The notes below the pieces were generated by a model, which was not told the origin of the DNA, ran no database searches, and worked only from the letters and a program-made list of their open reading frames with translations. The translations under genes were made by a program, and so were the position numbers. This document shows positions 8,950 through 17,466 of a DNA stretch of 64,000 nucleotides, piece after piece (position 1 is the first letter of the stretch; each line of letters starts with the position of its first letter). The DNA comes from an uncultured Opitutia bacterium (GTDB taxonomy: Bacteria; Verrucomicrobiota; Verrucomicrobiia; Opitutales; Opitutaceae), in assembly GCA_903834135.1 (NCBI GenBank), contig CAILHZ010000006.1, forward strand, positions 1-64,000, read 5' to 3'.

Positions 8950-10020
8950 TTACCAGTGCAGGTAGTCACCCTTTTCTAAGGTCTTCGTAAAGCCTACTAA
9001 GAGTTGTACGCAGTACTCTACGTCTTGTAAGTCAACTACTTCACTCGGAGTATGCATGTACCTTAGAGGTACACTAATAAGGCCTGTAGCTACACCAGAT
9101 CTTGCTACTTGAATTGCACGAGCGTCTGTTCCTGTTGGTCTTGGATCACCTTCTAACTGATATGGAATTTTTAGCTTCTTAGCTGTAGCGATTAACTTGT
9201 CATAAACTAAAGGATTAATGTTTGGTCCTCTACAAATAATAGGACCTCCGCCTAAGGTTGTTTCCCCAAATTTACGTTGATCACAGTCTGGGTGATCAGT
9301 CGCATGGCCTACATCCACTGCCACTGCGATATGGGGATTAACAGCGTAACTTGAAGTAGCTGCACCACGTACTCCAATTTCTTCTTGGACTGTCGCAACA
9401 GATACGACTTTAGCTTTAAGGCCTTTTTTCTCTTTAGCTAGTCTTACTAAAGTTTCACCAATAATGTATGCCCCTGACTTGTTATCAAAAGCCCTCGCTA
9501 CACCAATACTGCCACTAAACAGTTCAAAGCCGTGATCGTAGGTAGCGACGTCACCAATTCTAATTTTCTCTAAGGCTTCTTTTTTAGATTTAACTCCAAT
9601 ATCTATCCAGATTTCATGAATCTCAGGGACTTTCTTTCTGTCACCCTCATCCATTAAGTGAACTGCTCTTTTTCCTGTGACACCTTTAATTAATCCATTT
9701 TCTGTATGAATTAATACCCGTCTTCCAGAAATGACCGTTCTATCGTGACCACCAATTGTATCAAAATATAAGAACCCGTCTTTATTGACGAAGGTAATCA
9801 TGAGCCCTAATTCATCAATATGCCCTGCGAGCATTAAAGTAGGATCTCCCTTAGGGTTAAGAACCGCAGTCCTATTTCCCATCGCATCTTTTAGATATTC
9901 ATCAGCGGACGGCTTTACATACTGATCGAAGACCGCCTGTGCTTCGTATTCATGGCCCGAAGGAGATCGAGCATTTAGTAGATCTTTAAGAAACGGAGGT
10001 ACAGTAAATGACTTAGCCAT
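8950..10020 (-). CDS. M42 family metallopeptidase (glutamyl/leucyl aminopeptidase-like)
   Basis: A 356-residue cytoplasmic aminopeptidase of the M42 (PepA/FrvX, often misnamed endoglucanase M) family, which forms large TET assemblies and trims peptides. Binuclear metal ligands are visible in order: LAGHIDELGLM, ARAFDNKSGAY, VQEEIGVRGA (catalytic Glu), AVAVDVGHATDHPD and LRYMHTPSEVV. The intervening PDZ-like or lid domain spans roughly residues 80-165. Length is normal and there is no signal peptide. It begins 4 bases after the gmhA stop on the same strand, so the two are probably co-transcribed, with no obvious functional link. Confidence 0.93.
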   Translation of the reverse strand: MAKSFTVPPFLKDLLNARSPSGHEYEAQAVFDQYVKPSADEYLKDAMGNRTAVLNPKGDPTLMLAGHIDELGLMITFVNKDGFLYFDTIGGHDRTVISGRRVLIHTENGLIKGVTGKRAVHLMDEGDRKKVPEIHEIWIDIGVKSKKEALEKIRIGDVATYDHGFELFSGSIGVARAFDNKSGAYIIGETLVRLAKEKKGLKAKVVSVATVQEEIGVRGAATSSYAVNPHIAVAVDVGHATDHPDCDQRKFGETTLGGGPIICRGPNINPLVYDKLIATAKKLKIPYQLEGDPRPTGTDARAIQVARSGVATGLISVPLRYMHTPSEVVDLQDVEYCVQLLVGFTKTLEKGDYLHW

Positions 10021-10024
10021 AAAA

Positions 10025-10579
10025 TTAGTATGCCTGATCGATTAATTCACAGAAATGATGGATTAAAAATAAATGAGCTTCTTGGGCTGCAGCGCCACTT
10101 TCTCCAGGAATAATGAGTTCACAACTTGCTAGTCCTTTAGCTTTTCCACCACCACGGCCTAGAAATGCGATACTTTTTATCCCTTGATGTTTAGCTGTAT
10201 GAAGAGCTGCTATAATATTCGAAGAATTACCACTTGTAGTGAGAACAACCACTAAGTCACCGCTTCTTGCTAGTCCTTCAATTTGTCTAGAAAAGACGTA
10301 CTCAAAGCCGTAGTCGTTTCCAATACAGGTTAATAGGGATCCATCTGAAGAAAGAGCAAGGGCAGGCAGAGCCGTACGATTCTTGGCGTACCGGCCTGTC
10401 AATTCTGTTGCAAAGTGAGCTGCCTCAGCGGCACTGCCACCATTACCTGCAATGAGGAGTTTTCCTCCGCCTTGAAGCGTACTTAGGATTAATTTTCCTG
10501 CTTGATCAATTGAGCTCCGAATTTCAGATAATGCCTTTAAGGTACGTGTAGTTTCCCCAAGCGATTGTTCAAATGTCAT
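10025..10579 (-). CDS. gmhA: D-sedoheptulose 7-phosphate isomerase (SIS domain)
   Basis: A 184-residue SIS-domain protein closely matching phosphoheptose isomerase, which converts sedoheptulose 7-phosphate to D-glycero-D-manno-heptose 7-phosphate, the first step of ADP-heptose synthesis for LPS core or S-layer glycans. The phosphate-binding motif is LLIAGNGGSAAEAAHFATEL. A second SIS motif, VVLTTSGNSSNIIAAL, and the catalytic helix with GAAAQEAHLFLIHHFCELID are present. This is the usual GmhA size. It is first of a two-gene unit with the M42 peptidase and divergent from ruvC across 121 bases. DiaA-type SIS proteins are similar, so the symbol is probable rather than certain. Confidence 0.87.
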   Translation of the reverse strand: MTFEQSLGETTRTLKALSEIRSSIDQAGKLILSTLQGGGKLLIAGNGGSAAEAAHFATELTGRYAKNRTALPALALSSDGSLLTCIGNDYGFEYVFSRQIEGLARSGDLVVVLTTSGNSSNIIAALHTAKHQGIKSIAFLGRGGGKAKGLASCELIIPGESGAAAQEAHLFLIHHFCELIDQAY

Positions 10580-10700
10580 AGGAGGTAGTAAGTGTTATAT
10601 TAAAGGTCAAAAAGACATAACAGGCAAGCTATCAGGAAGTGGCTTCTTTTAATTCCAATCCTATTGCCGTAGACCCTTAACCTATCTAGCTTTTGGGCCT

Positions 10701-11288
10701 ATGAACGTGAGGCAAATGTGGAAAGCAAAGATTGAGGGACGCCTTGTCCCCTCAAAAGCCTCTCTTGTGAGCCTTCAAGCACACTCGCCTAAGATGAGAA
10801 CAGCTTTTCAGGGGCAAGTCTTAGGGATTGATCCCTCGCTTAGGGGAACAGGACTTGCGCTAATCGAATTTTCTAAGGTAAATGCTCAGCCTGTATTACT
10901 AAGATGTAAGACTGTCAGAGTTTCACCGACTAAGACTATGGCTGAAGCACTCGCAGAAATTCATAGAGCCATTAATACAATCCTTGAAGGCTCTGCCGTA
11001 CATCACGTTGCTTTAGAGCAAACAATCTACGTGCAAAATGTAAAGACAGCTCAAATTTTAGGTGCAGCGCGAGGTGCCGCCATTGCTGCTGTGGCCCTTA
11101 AAGGTTTATCTATTTTTGAATATCCACCCCTTCGAGTAAAACAAGCAGTCGTTGGTACGGGTAAGGCAAGTAAAGAGCAGATGGCAAGAACGGTGATGGC
11201 TTTATTAGGTCATGCTAAAGCCTTAGCGTTCGATGAGGCAGATGCTGCAGGGGTAGCACTGTGCCACGCCTTTACCTATAAAGAGTAA
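10701..11288 (+). CDS. ruvC: Holliday junction resolvase RuvC
   Basis: Crossover-junction endodeoxyribonuclease that resolves Holliday junctions with RuvAB. The RNase-H-like acidic active site is visible: Asp in VLGIDPSLRGTG, Glu in VALEQTIYVQN, and the late pair in FDEADAAGVAL. KTAQILGAARGAAI is the family's substrate-binding helix. The reading frame gives 195 residues, about 30 more than usual. The ATG at 10701 adds a basic N-terminal stretch; an in-frame ATG at 10794 (MRTAFQGQVLGID) would give the common 164-residue form, and the sequence does not decide between them. A decayed fragment of another gene follows its stop. Confidence 0.93.
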   Translation: MNVRQMWKAKIEGRLVPSKASLVSLQAHSPKMRTAFQGQVLGIDPSLRGTGLALIEFSKVNAQPVLLRCKTVRVSPTKTMAEALAEIHRAINTILEGSAVHHVALEQTIYVQNVKTAQILGAARGAAIAAVALKGLSIFEYPPLRVKQAVVGTGKASKEQMARTVMALLGHAKALAFDEADAAGVALCHAFTYKE

Positions 11289-11301
11289 AGTTAATTATCA
11301 A

Positions 11302-11525
11302 GAGTTTGTCCTGTTGCGTGGTGGAAATTTAGGCTGGACTAGTAGCGTTGCAATTACTGCGGCTAATTTAAGCAACTGGGTTATTCCAGTTTACTAGTGC
11401 CACAAATAAAGATTCAGCAGTTCTTATCACTCTTCAGCCTCGAGCATATACGTATACAAGCAACCAGTACATCAGGAATAACTGCAATAACACTCATCGT
11501 AGTCTATGAGGTTGCGAGTAACTAG
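11302..11525 (+). pseudogene. relic of the C-terminal repeat domain of a TIG/Ig surface protein
   Basis: This stretch is not open, but its translated pieces match the last repeat of the surface protein at 36041-39364. Frame 1 (11302-11394) gives EFVLLRG, then GNLGWTSSVAITAANL, then a stop. It resembles KTVLIRA and NAGWGGDAAIAAAN of the intact copy, with the segment between them deleted. A second frame (about 11395-11450) gives SATNKDSAVLITLQP against SATSKDSALLVTLNP. A third frame (about 11463-11525) gives ATSTSGITAITLIVVYEV against SATGAAGTTLVEVYEV, ending in TAG. At least two frameshifts and one deletion separate the pieces. No upstream part of such a gene is present, so this is the remnant of a lost surface-protein gene. 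Confidence 0.75.
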
Positions 11526-11589
11526 TCGGTATTTGAGAGTGTCTTGATTGAAACCTTTACTTAAAGACGAGATCAGCTGTTTTGCTAAT

Positions 11590-12321
11590 CTATATCTTTT
11601 TAGCTCCAAGCAGTATCGCTGGAGCATCACCATGCTCAGTTACCTCACGACTAAAGATTTCAATACGGTTATAACCTGCTTCAAGGATCATTTCATTTAA
11701 GCTACCTAGACTTGGAAAAAAAGATTCAGATTTTACACCACTTAGAGGATGAGTCACTGAGTCGGCATATATTTTACCACGGTAATTTCCCTCAATAAAA
11801 TTAGCATCAGGTTCAGCGCAGTACTGTGTCCATAGCCATATCATAGGAGAACTCTTTGCAGCACGTCTTAAAAATTTTAAAGGATCTCGCAAGTGATACA
11901 GTAAACCAATACACACAACTGCGTCATAGCTGCTGTCAAAACTAAGTGCTTTTTCTTCTAAATCATCCTCAAGAAAAATAACATTTTTTAAGTCTCTTAC
12001 TTCCATCAGTAGTTTAGCTTTAGCTATATTCTCTTTTCTAATTTCTGCTCCAGTAATTTGAGCTTTAGGTAGTGCAAGGGCCAAGGCCGAAGTATGACCA
12101 CCTTCAAAAGAGCCGCATTCTAAAATGTTTTTAAATTCTAGTCGTTTAGCACCTGCGTATCTTAAAAACTGCTGAATCCTCGTATCATATTCTGCAAAAT
12201 ATTGACCGCCAAAATTAGTATCACACGCAGTAAAGCCAGTAATCCAAGGGCCTAGTTTTTCTACGTCACGGGTAATGCTCTCTTTATTTACGTGACTAGG
12301 AGGATTTGGGAAAGTGGCCAC
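11590..12321 (-). CDS. SAM-dependent methyltransferase
   Basis: A 243-residue class I methyltransferase. The SAM-binding motif I is degenerate but clear in ILECGSFEGGHTSALALAL, followed by ITGAEIRKENIAKAKLL (motif II acidic residue) and FLEDDLEE. The motif IV region, YDAVVCIGLLYHLRDPLKFL, resembles the CmoB / DUF1698 methyltransferase type. No signal peptide. The start is a GTG at 12321. It stands alone, between the relic near 11.4 kb and the hybrid kinase. The substrate cannot be told; relatives act on small molecules, sugars or tRNA wobble uridine. Confidence 0.83.
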   Translation of the reverse strand: MATFPNPPSHVNKESITRDVEKLGPWITGFTACDTNFGGQYFAEYDTRIQQFLRYAGAKRLEFKNILECGSFEGGHTSALALALPKAQITGAEIRKENIAKAKLLMEVRDLKNVIFLEDDLEEKALSFDSSYDAVVCIGLLYHLRDPLKFLRRAAKSSPMIWLWTQYCAEPDANFIEGNYRGKIYADSVTHPLSGVKSESFFPSLGSLNEMILEAGYNRIEIFSREVTEHGDAPAILLGAKKI

Positions 12322-12372
12322 AGAAAATTACAATAGACTAAAAGCGAATAATTCGAAGAAAAAAATTAGCAC

Positions 12373-13581
12373 TTAGCTGCCAAGGACTGTCTTAAGCACT
12401 CCGCCTAATTCTGATAGTTTAAAGGGTTTTTGTAAGAAGCCGCAAAAGCCAAGATCAATGGTATTTTTCATAATCTGTGCGTCTTGCTTAGGACTCATCG
12501 CGATAGCCCTAATCTCAGGATCGTACTGGCTTAATTCCTTAAACAAAGTCTCTCCTAATACACCCTCTAGATTTAAATCAATTAAGACTGCGTCATAGGG
12601 CCTACTGATTTCAAAGTAGCGCTTATACTGCTGTAAGGCCTCTTCACTATCCCTAGCTCCGTCACTGCGGTAATCTAATTTTTCAAGCATACTACTTAAG
12701 ACCTGCCTAATTTGAGAATCCGTATCTACAACTAAAATTCGGCCTGTTTTAAAGCGTACACTGGGTGCTGCGTTTGCTTGGGTAGTTACTTCTTTATTAG
12801 CACAGGGAATAAAGACACTAAAAGCACTGCCTACACCCACTTCGGAAGTAACTCCAACTGTACCCCCTAATTTTTGGATAATTTCTAACGAGCTAGAAAG
12901 TCCTAACCCTGAGGCGTGTTTTTTCGTCGTAAAAAAAGGCTCCCAGATTTTATCAATAATATCCCCTGAAATACCACAGCCATTATCCCTGACTTCAGCT
13001 TTCACATAATTTCCTTCAGCTAAGCTAGGAATTTCACCTGCACTTAAATGAACCAACTCTGAAGTTAATTGAATGGTTGGATTATGCGGAGGAGGTGTCA
13101 TCGCCTCGGTTGCATTTCTTACTAAATTACTCAACACCTGCAGTAGTTCTGCCGGATCGCATACAACACTGCCCGTATTTGGTTGAACTGCGATTTCTAG
13201 TTTAGCAACACTTGCTGCACCTGCTGTATTCACAACCTGATCAAAAATAGGCTTAAGTTTTACTTCTTTTTTTAGGCCGTCACTTGCCAGGGTTAAATGC
13301 TGTAAGCGCCTATTAACTTCCCGAGCTTCTAGGAGTGCCTCCTCAGCTTGAGCAATATGATTAGTCTCAGTCTTAGGTAAACTCGCCACAGCTCCCATGA
13401 TCCTTGTTAATAGATCATTCATCTCCTGGGCTAACCCAGAGGCAATGTGTGCAATACTGTGAGACTTATCTGCTTTAAGAAGGGCCTGATAGAGTTCCTC
13501 ACTTTTAAGCTCGGGATTTGAGCGCCCAAAGCTACTGACTTGGTTTTCTTCACCTAACGACTGGTGATTTTCATCATTCAT
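12373..13581 (-). CDS. hybrid histidine kinase-receiver protein with Gln at the phospho-acceptor position
   Basis: About 402 residues: dimerisation helices (about 25-105), a HATPase_c domain (about 110-245) and a C-terminal receiver domain (about 265-385). ATP-binding boxes are intact: VLSNLVRNATEAM (N box), VRDNGCGI (G1) and SGLGLSSSLEIIQKLGG (G2). The receiver has VVDTDS, the phospho-acceptor Asp335 in VLIDLNLEG, and the conserved Lys in LQKPFKL. In the H box, ASGLAQEMNDLLTRI has Gln52 (codon CAG) where relatives have His (GVAHDFNNLL type), so normal autophosphorylation should be impossible. The chosen ATG at 13581 overlaps the hemH stop by one base (TAATG); a TTG at 13599 would add six residues. 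No membrane or sensor domain. Confidence 0.85.
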   Translation of the reverse strand: MNDENHQSLGEENQVSSFGRSNPELKSEELYQALLKADKSHSIAHIASGLAQEMNDLLTRIMGAVASLPKTETNHIAQAEEALLEAREVNRRLQHLTLASDGLKKEVKLKPIFDQVVNTAGAASVAKLEIAVQPNTGSVVCDPAELLQVLSNLVRNATEAMTPPPHNPTIQLTSELVHLSAGEIPSLAEGNYVKAEVRDNGCGISGDIIDKIWEPFFTTKKHASGLGLSSSLEIIQKLGGTVGVTSEVGVGSAFSVFIPCANKEVTTQANAAPSVRFKTGRILVVDTDSQIRQVLSSMLEKLDYRSDGARDSEEALQQYKRYFEISRPYDAVLIDLNLEGVLGETLFKELSQYDPEIRAIAMSPKQDAQIMKNTIDLGFCGFLQKPFKLSELGGVLKTVLGS

Positions 13582-14609
13582 TATTTCCCAGATACCCAAG
13601 TATGAACCCGTCCTGCCAAGAAATCGATATAAGGCTTTTGATCATTTAAGCAGGGGATCTGCTCAAATTCTTTTCCGCCTGCCTCCATAAAGGTCTCTTT
13701 AGCTTCAACAGAAATTTCCTCCAATGTTTCTAAGCAGTCTGAAACAAACGCAGGGCACATCACTAATATATTTTTAACCCCTTTTTTAGGGTACTCTTCA
13801 AGTACTTTATCTGTAAAAGGCGTTAGCCAAGGCTCGCCTGCTAAACGCGATTGAAACGAAACAGAATATTTATCTGTAGTAATGCCTGCTCGTTTTACTA
13901 AGGCCTTAGTCGTAGCAAACACCTGAGCTCTATAGCAGGTTGATTGAACTGGAGAGCAGTGTGAGCAGCAGTCCTTTACCTCCATACAATGTGCTTTTGA
14001 TGGATCGCCTTTTCTTAAATGTCTTTCAGGAATTCCGTGATAACTAAATAACAGTAAATCATGGGGCTTACTAAAATAAGGAGCTGAAACTTCATACAAA
14101 GCCTCGATATAATCTGCGTCCTGATAGAAAGGCTGGAGTAAATCTATTTTTAGTTTTGGGAAAAGTTTCTCAGCATCTTGATAGACTTTCACAACCACAG
14201 TTTCCCATGACGACATTGCGTAGTGAGGGTACTGAGGCATTAAGAATACCTGCTCTATTCCGTCTGCCTTCATTTGATTTAAGACATCAGGAATGGAGGG
14301 CTTTCCATATCGCATCGCTAAATAAACAGGGATGTCCTTCCCCAAGGTTTGAGAGAGCTTTTTTTGCACGCTCATCGATGTAAGCACTAAAGGGGAGCCT
14401 CCAGGTTTCCAGACTGAAGCATACGCGTGTGCTGACTTCTTAGGGCGTGTCCTTAAAATGACTCCCTCTAAGAGAAGCCACCTTAAAGGAGCTGGTACAT
14501 CTAGTACTCGCTCATCCCCAAGGAATTCGCGTAAATAGCGTCTCACATCCCCTACTGAGGTAGATGCGGGGGAACCTAGGTTTACAAGAAGTACAGCACG
14601 CTTAGACAT
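13581..14609 (-). CDS. hemH: ferrochelatase (coproporphyrin or protoporphyrin type)
   Basis: A 342-residue terminal haem-synthesis enzyme inserting Fe2+ into the porphyrin. It starts AVLLVNLGSPAST, the hallmark N-terminus. LFSYHGIPERHL contains the catalytic His, and FVSDCLETLEEI the conserved Glu segment. An internal Cys-rich stretch at residues 208-225 holds Cys208, 214, 215, 218 and 225; some bacterial ferrochelatases carry a [2Fe-2S] cluster or metal site on such cysteines, so one is possible here. It is translationally coupled (TAATG) to the downstream hybrid kinase. HemB is encoded at 30.9 kb, so the haem genes are scattered. Confidence 0.95.
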   Translation of the reverse strand: MSKRAVLLVNLGSPASTSVGDVRRYLREFLGDERVLDVPAPLRWLLLEGVILRTRPKKSAHAYASVWKPGGSPLVLTSMSVQKKLSQTLGKDIPVYLAMRYGKPSIPDVLNQMKADGIEQVFLMPQYPHYAMSSWETVVVKVYQDAEKLFPKLKIDLLQPFYQDADYIEALYEVSAPYFSKPHDLLLFSYHGIPERHLRKGDPSKAHCMEVKDCCSHCSPVQSTCYRAQVFATTKALVKRAGITTDKYSVSFQSRLAGEPWLTPFTDKVLEEYPKKGVKNILVMCPAFVSDCLETLEEISVEAKETFMEAGGKEFEQIPCLNDQKPYIDFLAGRVHTWVSGK

Positions 14610-14661
14610 ACCTTAGATTGGTCGTCAGAATTGGGCAGATGTCAAACCGCCTCTGATGGCC

Positions 14662-14687
14662 TAGCCTAGTCTTGATAGGCTACTTTT
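14662..14687 (+). other. short hairpin with T-run upstream of gpmI
   Basis: Arms TAGCCT (14662-14667) and AGGCTA (14677-14682) pair perfectly around a 9-base loop and are followed by CTTTTTG. It lies in the 167-base divergent gap between hemH and gpmI, about 90 bases before the gpmI start, with no gene ending on the + strand nearby. It could be a leader hairpin or attenuator of gpmI; six base pairs is short and chance is not excluded. Confidence 0.25.
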
Positions 14688-14776
14688 TGTATACAAAGAA
14701 CCAGGTACTTAAGCTAAAACCACTTTTTTAGGTTTAATTATAACCCGAAGCTCTCTCTAATAGTCTTTCATCTTTC

Positions 14777-16366
14777 ATGAGCACTTCCGCAAATCCTGTC
14801 CTTTTAGTAATCCGTGATGGGTGGGGTAAAAACCCACATCCAGAGCAAAGTAATAAAAATGCCGTTTCTTTGGCTAAGAAGCCTACAGACGATATGCTTC
14901 ATGCTAAGTATCCAGTAACAGCGATAGCTGCATCTGGACTTGATGTAGGTCTTCCTGACGGTGTTATGGGCAATAGTGAAGTAGGGCACGAAAATATCGG
15001 AGCAGGTCGTATTGTTGACCAAGAATTAGTCCGTTTAAATAAGCTCTTCACAGAAAAAAAACTAGTCTCAAATGATACGTGGAAAGCGATCATCGAGAGA
15101 GTTAAGACAAAGAATTCACGTCTGCATTTAATGGGTATTGTTTCTGATGCTGGAGTTCACGGCATGCTTGAGCACCTGTACGGAATTTTACGCCAAGCCA
15201 AAGCTGACGGCTTAGCTGAAGATGAAGTCTTTATTCATGCCTTCACCGATGGCCGTGATACGGCACCTTCCAGTGGTATTCGCTATGTAAAGCAAGTAGA
15301 TGATCAGTGTAAGAAAATAGGCATGGGAAAAATTGCTTCTGTTTGCGGCCGTTTCTGGAGTATGGACCGGGATAATCGCTGGGAGCGTGTTGTAAAAGCC
15401 TACGATTTACTCACCGGTAAAAAAGCGGAAGCGACAGCACCTGACGCAGTCAGTGCAGTGCAGCATTATTACGATCATCCGTTTAATGATTCTCAAAAAG
15501 GAGATGAATTTATTGTACCTACTTGGATTGTGGATGAAGAAGGTAAACCACTTGCTTCCATAGCAGATGGTGACGCAGTGTTATTCTATAATTACCGTGG
15601 AGATCGACCTCGTGAAATTACGAAGGCATTCGTGATGGATGACTTCAAAGGTTTCCAACGCGGTAAGAAACTCGATCTTTATTACGCAACGATGACCGAA
15701 TATGAAGCAGGTCTTCCTGTACATATCGTTTCACCTAAGCCTGAAAAATTACCACATATTTTAGGAGAAGTAGTCAGTGGTGCAGGTATTAATCAATTCA
15801 GGTGTGCTGAAACTGAAAAAAATCCGCACGTTACCTTCTTTTTTAATAATTACAGAGCAGAACCATTCCCTGGTGAAGACAGGGCATGTCCATCTAGCCC
15901 TAAGGTAGCAACCTATGATCTTCAGCCACAGATGTCGGCATCTTCTGTGACTGAACTCGCTAAGGCAGCAATCTTATCGGGTAAATATGGTCTTATTGTC
16001 GTTAACTACGCTAACCCCGATATGGTTGGCCATACAGGTTCCCTAGACGCAGCAATCAAAGCCGTCGAAACAACCGATCAAGGGGTGGGTGAACTCTTAA
16101 CAGCACTCGCTGAAGTGAAGGGTAAAGCCGTCATTTGTGCAGATCATGGCAATTGTGAGCAGATGTGGGATTATGAAAATAATGCACCGCATACCTCACA
16201 TACCCTAAATTTAGTAGAGGTATTTGTTGTCGGTGAGGGTTTTGTCGCTGGTAAGACTAAAATGCGTGAAGGCGGCCGTTTAGCAGACATTGCCCCTACA
16301 GTCTTAAGTCTTATGGGTTTACCAAAGCCTAAGGAAATGACAGGGGAAGCTTTATTTTATAATTGA
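14777..16366 (+). CDS. gpmI: 2,3-bisphosphoglycerate-independent phosphoglycerate mutase
   Basis: A 529-residue cofactor-independent, manganese-dependent glycolytic enzyme interconverting 3- and 2-phosphoglycerate. It belongs to the alkaline-phosphatase superfamily. VLLVIRDGWG holds the first metal Asp. The nucleophilic Ser is in MGNSEVGHENIGAGRIV, matching the family's GNSEVGH signature. HAFTDGRDTAP, the second domain's NYANPDMVGHTG and ICADHGNCEQM (metal ligands) are all present. Length is in the normal range. It is monocistronic: a divergent gap precedes it and a perfect inverted repeat follows about 40 bases after the stop, which may also terminate its transcript. Confidence 0.97.
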   Translation: MSTSANPVLLVIRDGWGKNPHPEQSNKNAVSLAKKPTDDMLHAKYPVTAIAASGLDVGLPDGVMGNSEVGHENIGAGRIVDQELVRLNKLFTEKKLVSNDTWKAIIERVKTKNSRLHLMGIVSDAGVHGMLEHLYGILRQAKADGLAEDEVFIHAFTDGRDTAPSSGIRYVKQVDDQCKKIGMGKIASVCGRFWSMDRDNRWERVVKAYDLLTGKKAEATAPDAVSAVQHYYDHPFNDSQKGDEFIVPTWIVDEEGKPLASIADGDAVLFYNYRGDRPREITKAFVMDDFKGFQRGKKLDLYYATMTEYEAGLPVHIVSPKPEKLPHILGEVVSGAGINQFRCAETEKNPHVTFFFNNYRAEPFPGEDRACPSSPKVATYDLQPQMSASSVTELAKAAILSGKYGLIVVNYANPDMVGHTGSLDAAIKAVETTDQGVGELLTALAEVKGKAVICADHGNCEQMWDYENNAPHTSHTLNLVEVFVVGEGFVAGKTKMREGGRLADIAPTVLSLMGLPKPKEMTGEALFYN

Positions 16367-16404
16367 TTGTTAGGTAGTAGTTTATACTTAATTTTAATTC
16401 AAAT

Positions 16405-16459
16405 TAACATTTTATTTTAAAAGTAACATAGGTGTTGTTACTTTTAAAATAAAATGTTA
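16405..16459. repeat. perfect 23-bp inverted repeat with 9-base spacer, candidate operator
   Basis: Left arm 16405-16427 and right arm 16437-16459 are exact reverse complements (arms begin TAACATTTTATTTT and end AAAATAAAATGTTA), separated by ATAGGTGTT. The right arm ends 2 bases before the first possible start (TTG, 16462) of the following regulator gene. Two readings are possible: an autoregulatory operator, since AbiEi regulators are reported to bind paired 23-bp inverted repeats in their own promoter, or a strong stem-loop ending the gpmI transcript. The position at the edge of the accessory pair favours the first. Confidence 0.7.
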
Positions 16460-16461
16460 CT

Positions 16462-17466
16462 TTGTGGTTTGTGGCTGAGGAAACGATAACTCTATTTAGC
16501 ACCTATCTCGAGAGATCACTCGGGATTAGGCCTAGTCTATGTCCATATCTTAAAGCAGATAGCTTTTCTTTAAGGCTAAAACAAAGCTACGCCATTCAAG
16601 AATGTATGCTTCTAGGCAAAAAGTTTTTAGCTCTTTTTGCACATTCTTCAGACAATACTCCAAGTGAAATTGAAAAGCAAAGTCAGTGGATAAAACAGAA
16701 AACAGCGCTACATAGCATTTTTGTTTTACCTGAATTGTCTGCTTACGTGCGCACTCAATTAATTGAGAAAAAAATTCCTTTTATTGTCCCTAACGTTCAG
16801 TTGTATCTGCCTGATCTAGGTTTGGATTTACGTGAAAATATAAAACAAATAAACCGTGTTTCTTCAAAAATATTTCCTGCAAGTCAGGTAATTGTTTTAG
16901 CTTACCTACTTAAACGCATGCAAATGCATATGGGTTTTAGTGCGAATACTTTAGCTCAGCAATTTGGCTACTCAAGAATGACAATGAGTCGTGCACTCGA
17001 TGAGTTGGGTGCACTTAGTCTGGTCAGCCGAAATATAGAAGGCCGTTATGGTGAGTATAGATTTAATATTCATGGTGAAGAATTATGGGAAAAAGTTCTG
17101 CCACGGCTACGGTCACCAGTAATTAAAAGGAATTACATTATAGGCTCATTTCCTGCAGCCGATTTTTTATGTGGAGAATCTGCTTTAGCACAAAAAACAA
17201 TGCTCGCTTATTCAGGTAGCAATAGTTGGGCTTTCACGAGTCAGGCATTTGAAGCTATACTTAAATCAAAAGATATTCAGGTGATTCCTAAACTTTATAA
17301 GGCGATGGATACCGCAGAAATTGAATTATGGCAGTATGATCCTCAGCTGCTTGCGGATAAGTCTTGTGTAGATCCACTCTCACTTTATCTGAGTTTTCAC
17401 TCTAATAATCCTGACGAGCGTATTGCGCTCGCTTTAGATGAACTTGTGCGAGGAGTAACATGGTAG
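16462..17466 (+). CDS. AbiEi/MarR-like winged-helix regulator of a toxin-antitoxin-like pair
   Basis: A 334-residue protein. A winged-helix DNA-binding segment is visible near residues 150-200 (FSANTLAQQFGYSRMTMSRALDELGALSLV). The C-terminal half has the look of proteins that pair with AbiEii-type nucleotidyltransferases, where the upstream partner acts as regulator or antitoxin. The first possible start is TTG at 16462 with GTG at 16471; no ATG fits. The stop (TAG, 17464-17466) overlaps the start of the next gene by 7 bases, so the pair was translationally coupled. It is fully open while its partner is broken. Family assignment rests on pattern and context and is moderate. Confidence 0.6.
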   Translation: MWFVAEETITLFSTYLERSLGIRPSLCPYLKADSFSLRLKQSYAIQECMLLGKKFLALFAHSSDNTPSEIEKQSQWIKQKTALHSIFVLPELSAYVRTQLIEKKIPFIVPNVQLYLPDLGLDLRENIKQINRVSSKIFPASQVIVLAYLLKRMQMHMGFSANTLAQQFGYSRMTMSRALDELGALSLVSRNIEGRYGEYRFNIHGEELWEKVLPRLRSPVIKRNYIIGSFPAADFLCGESALAQKTMLAYSGSNSWAFTSQAFEAILKSKDIQVIPKLYKAMDTAEIELWQYDPQLLADKSCVDPLSLYLSFHSNNPDERIALALDELVRGVTW

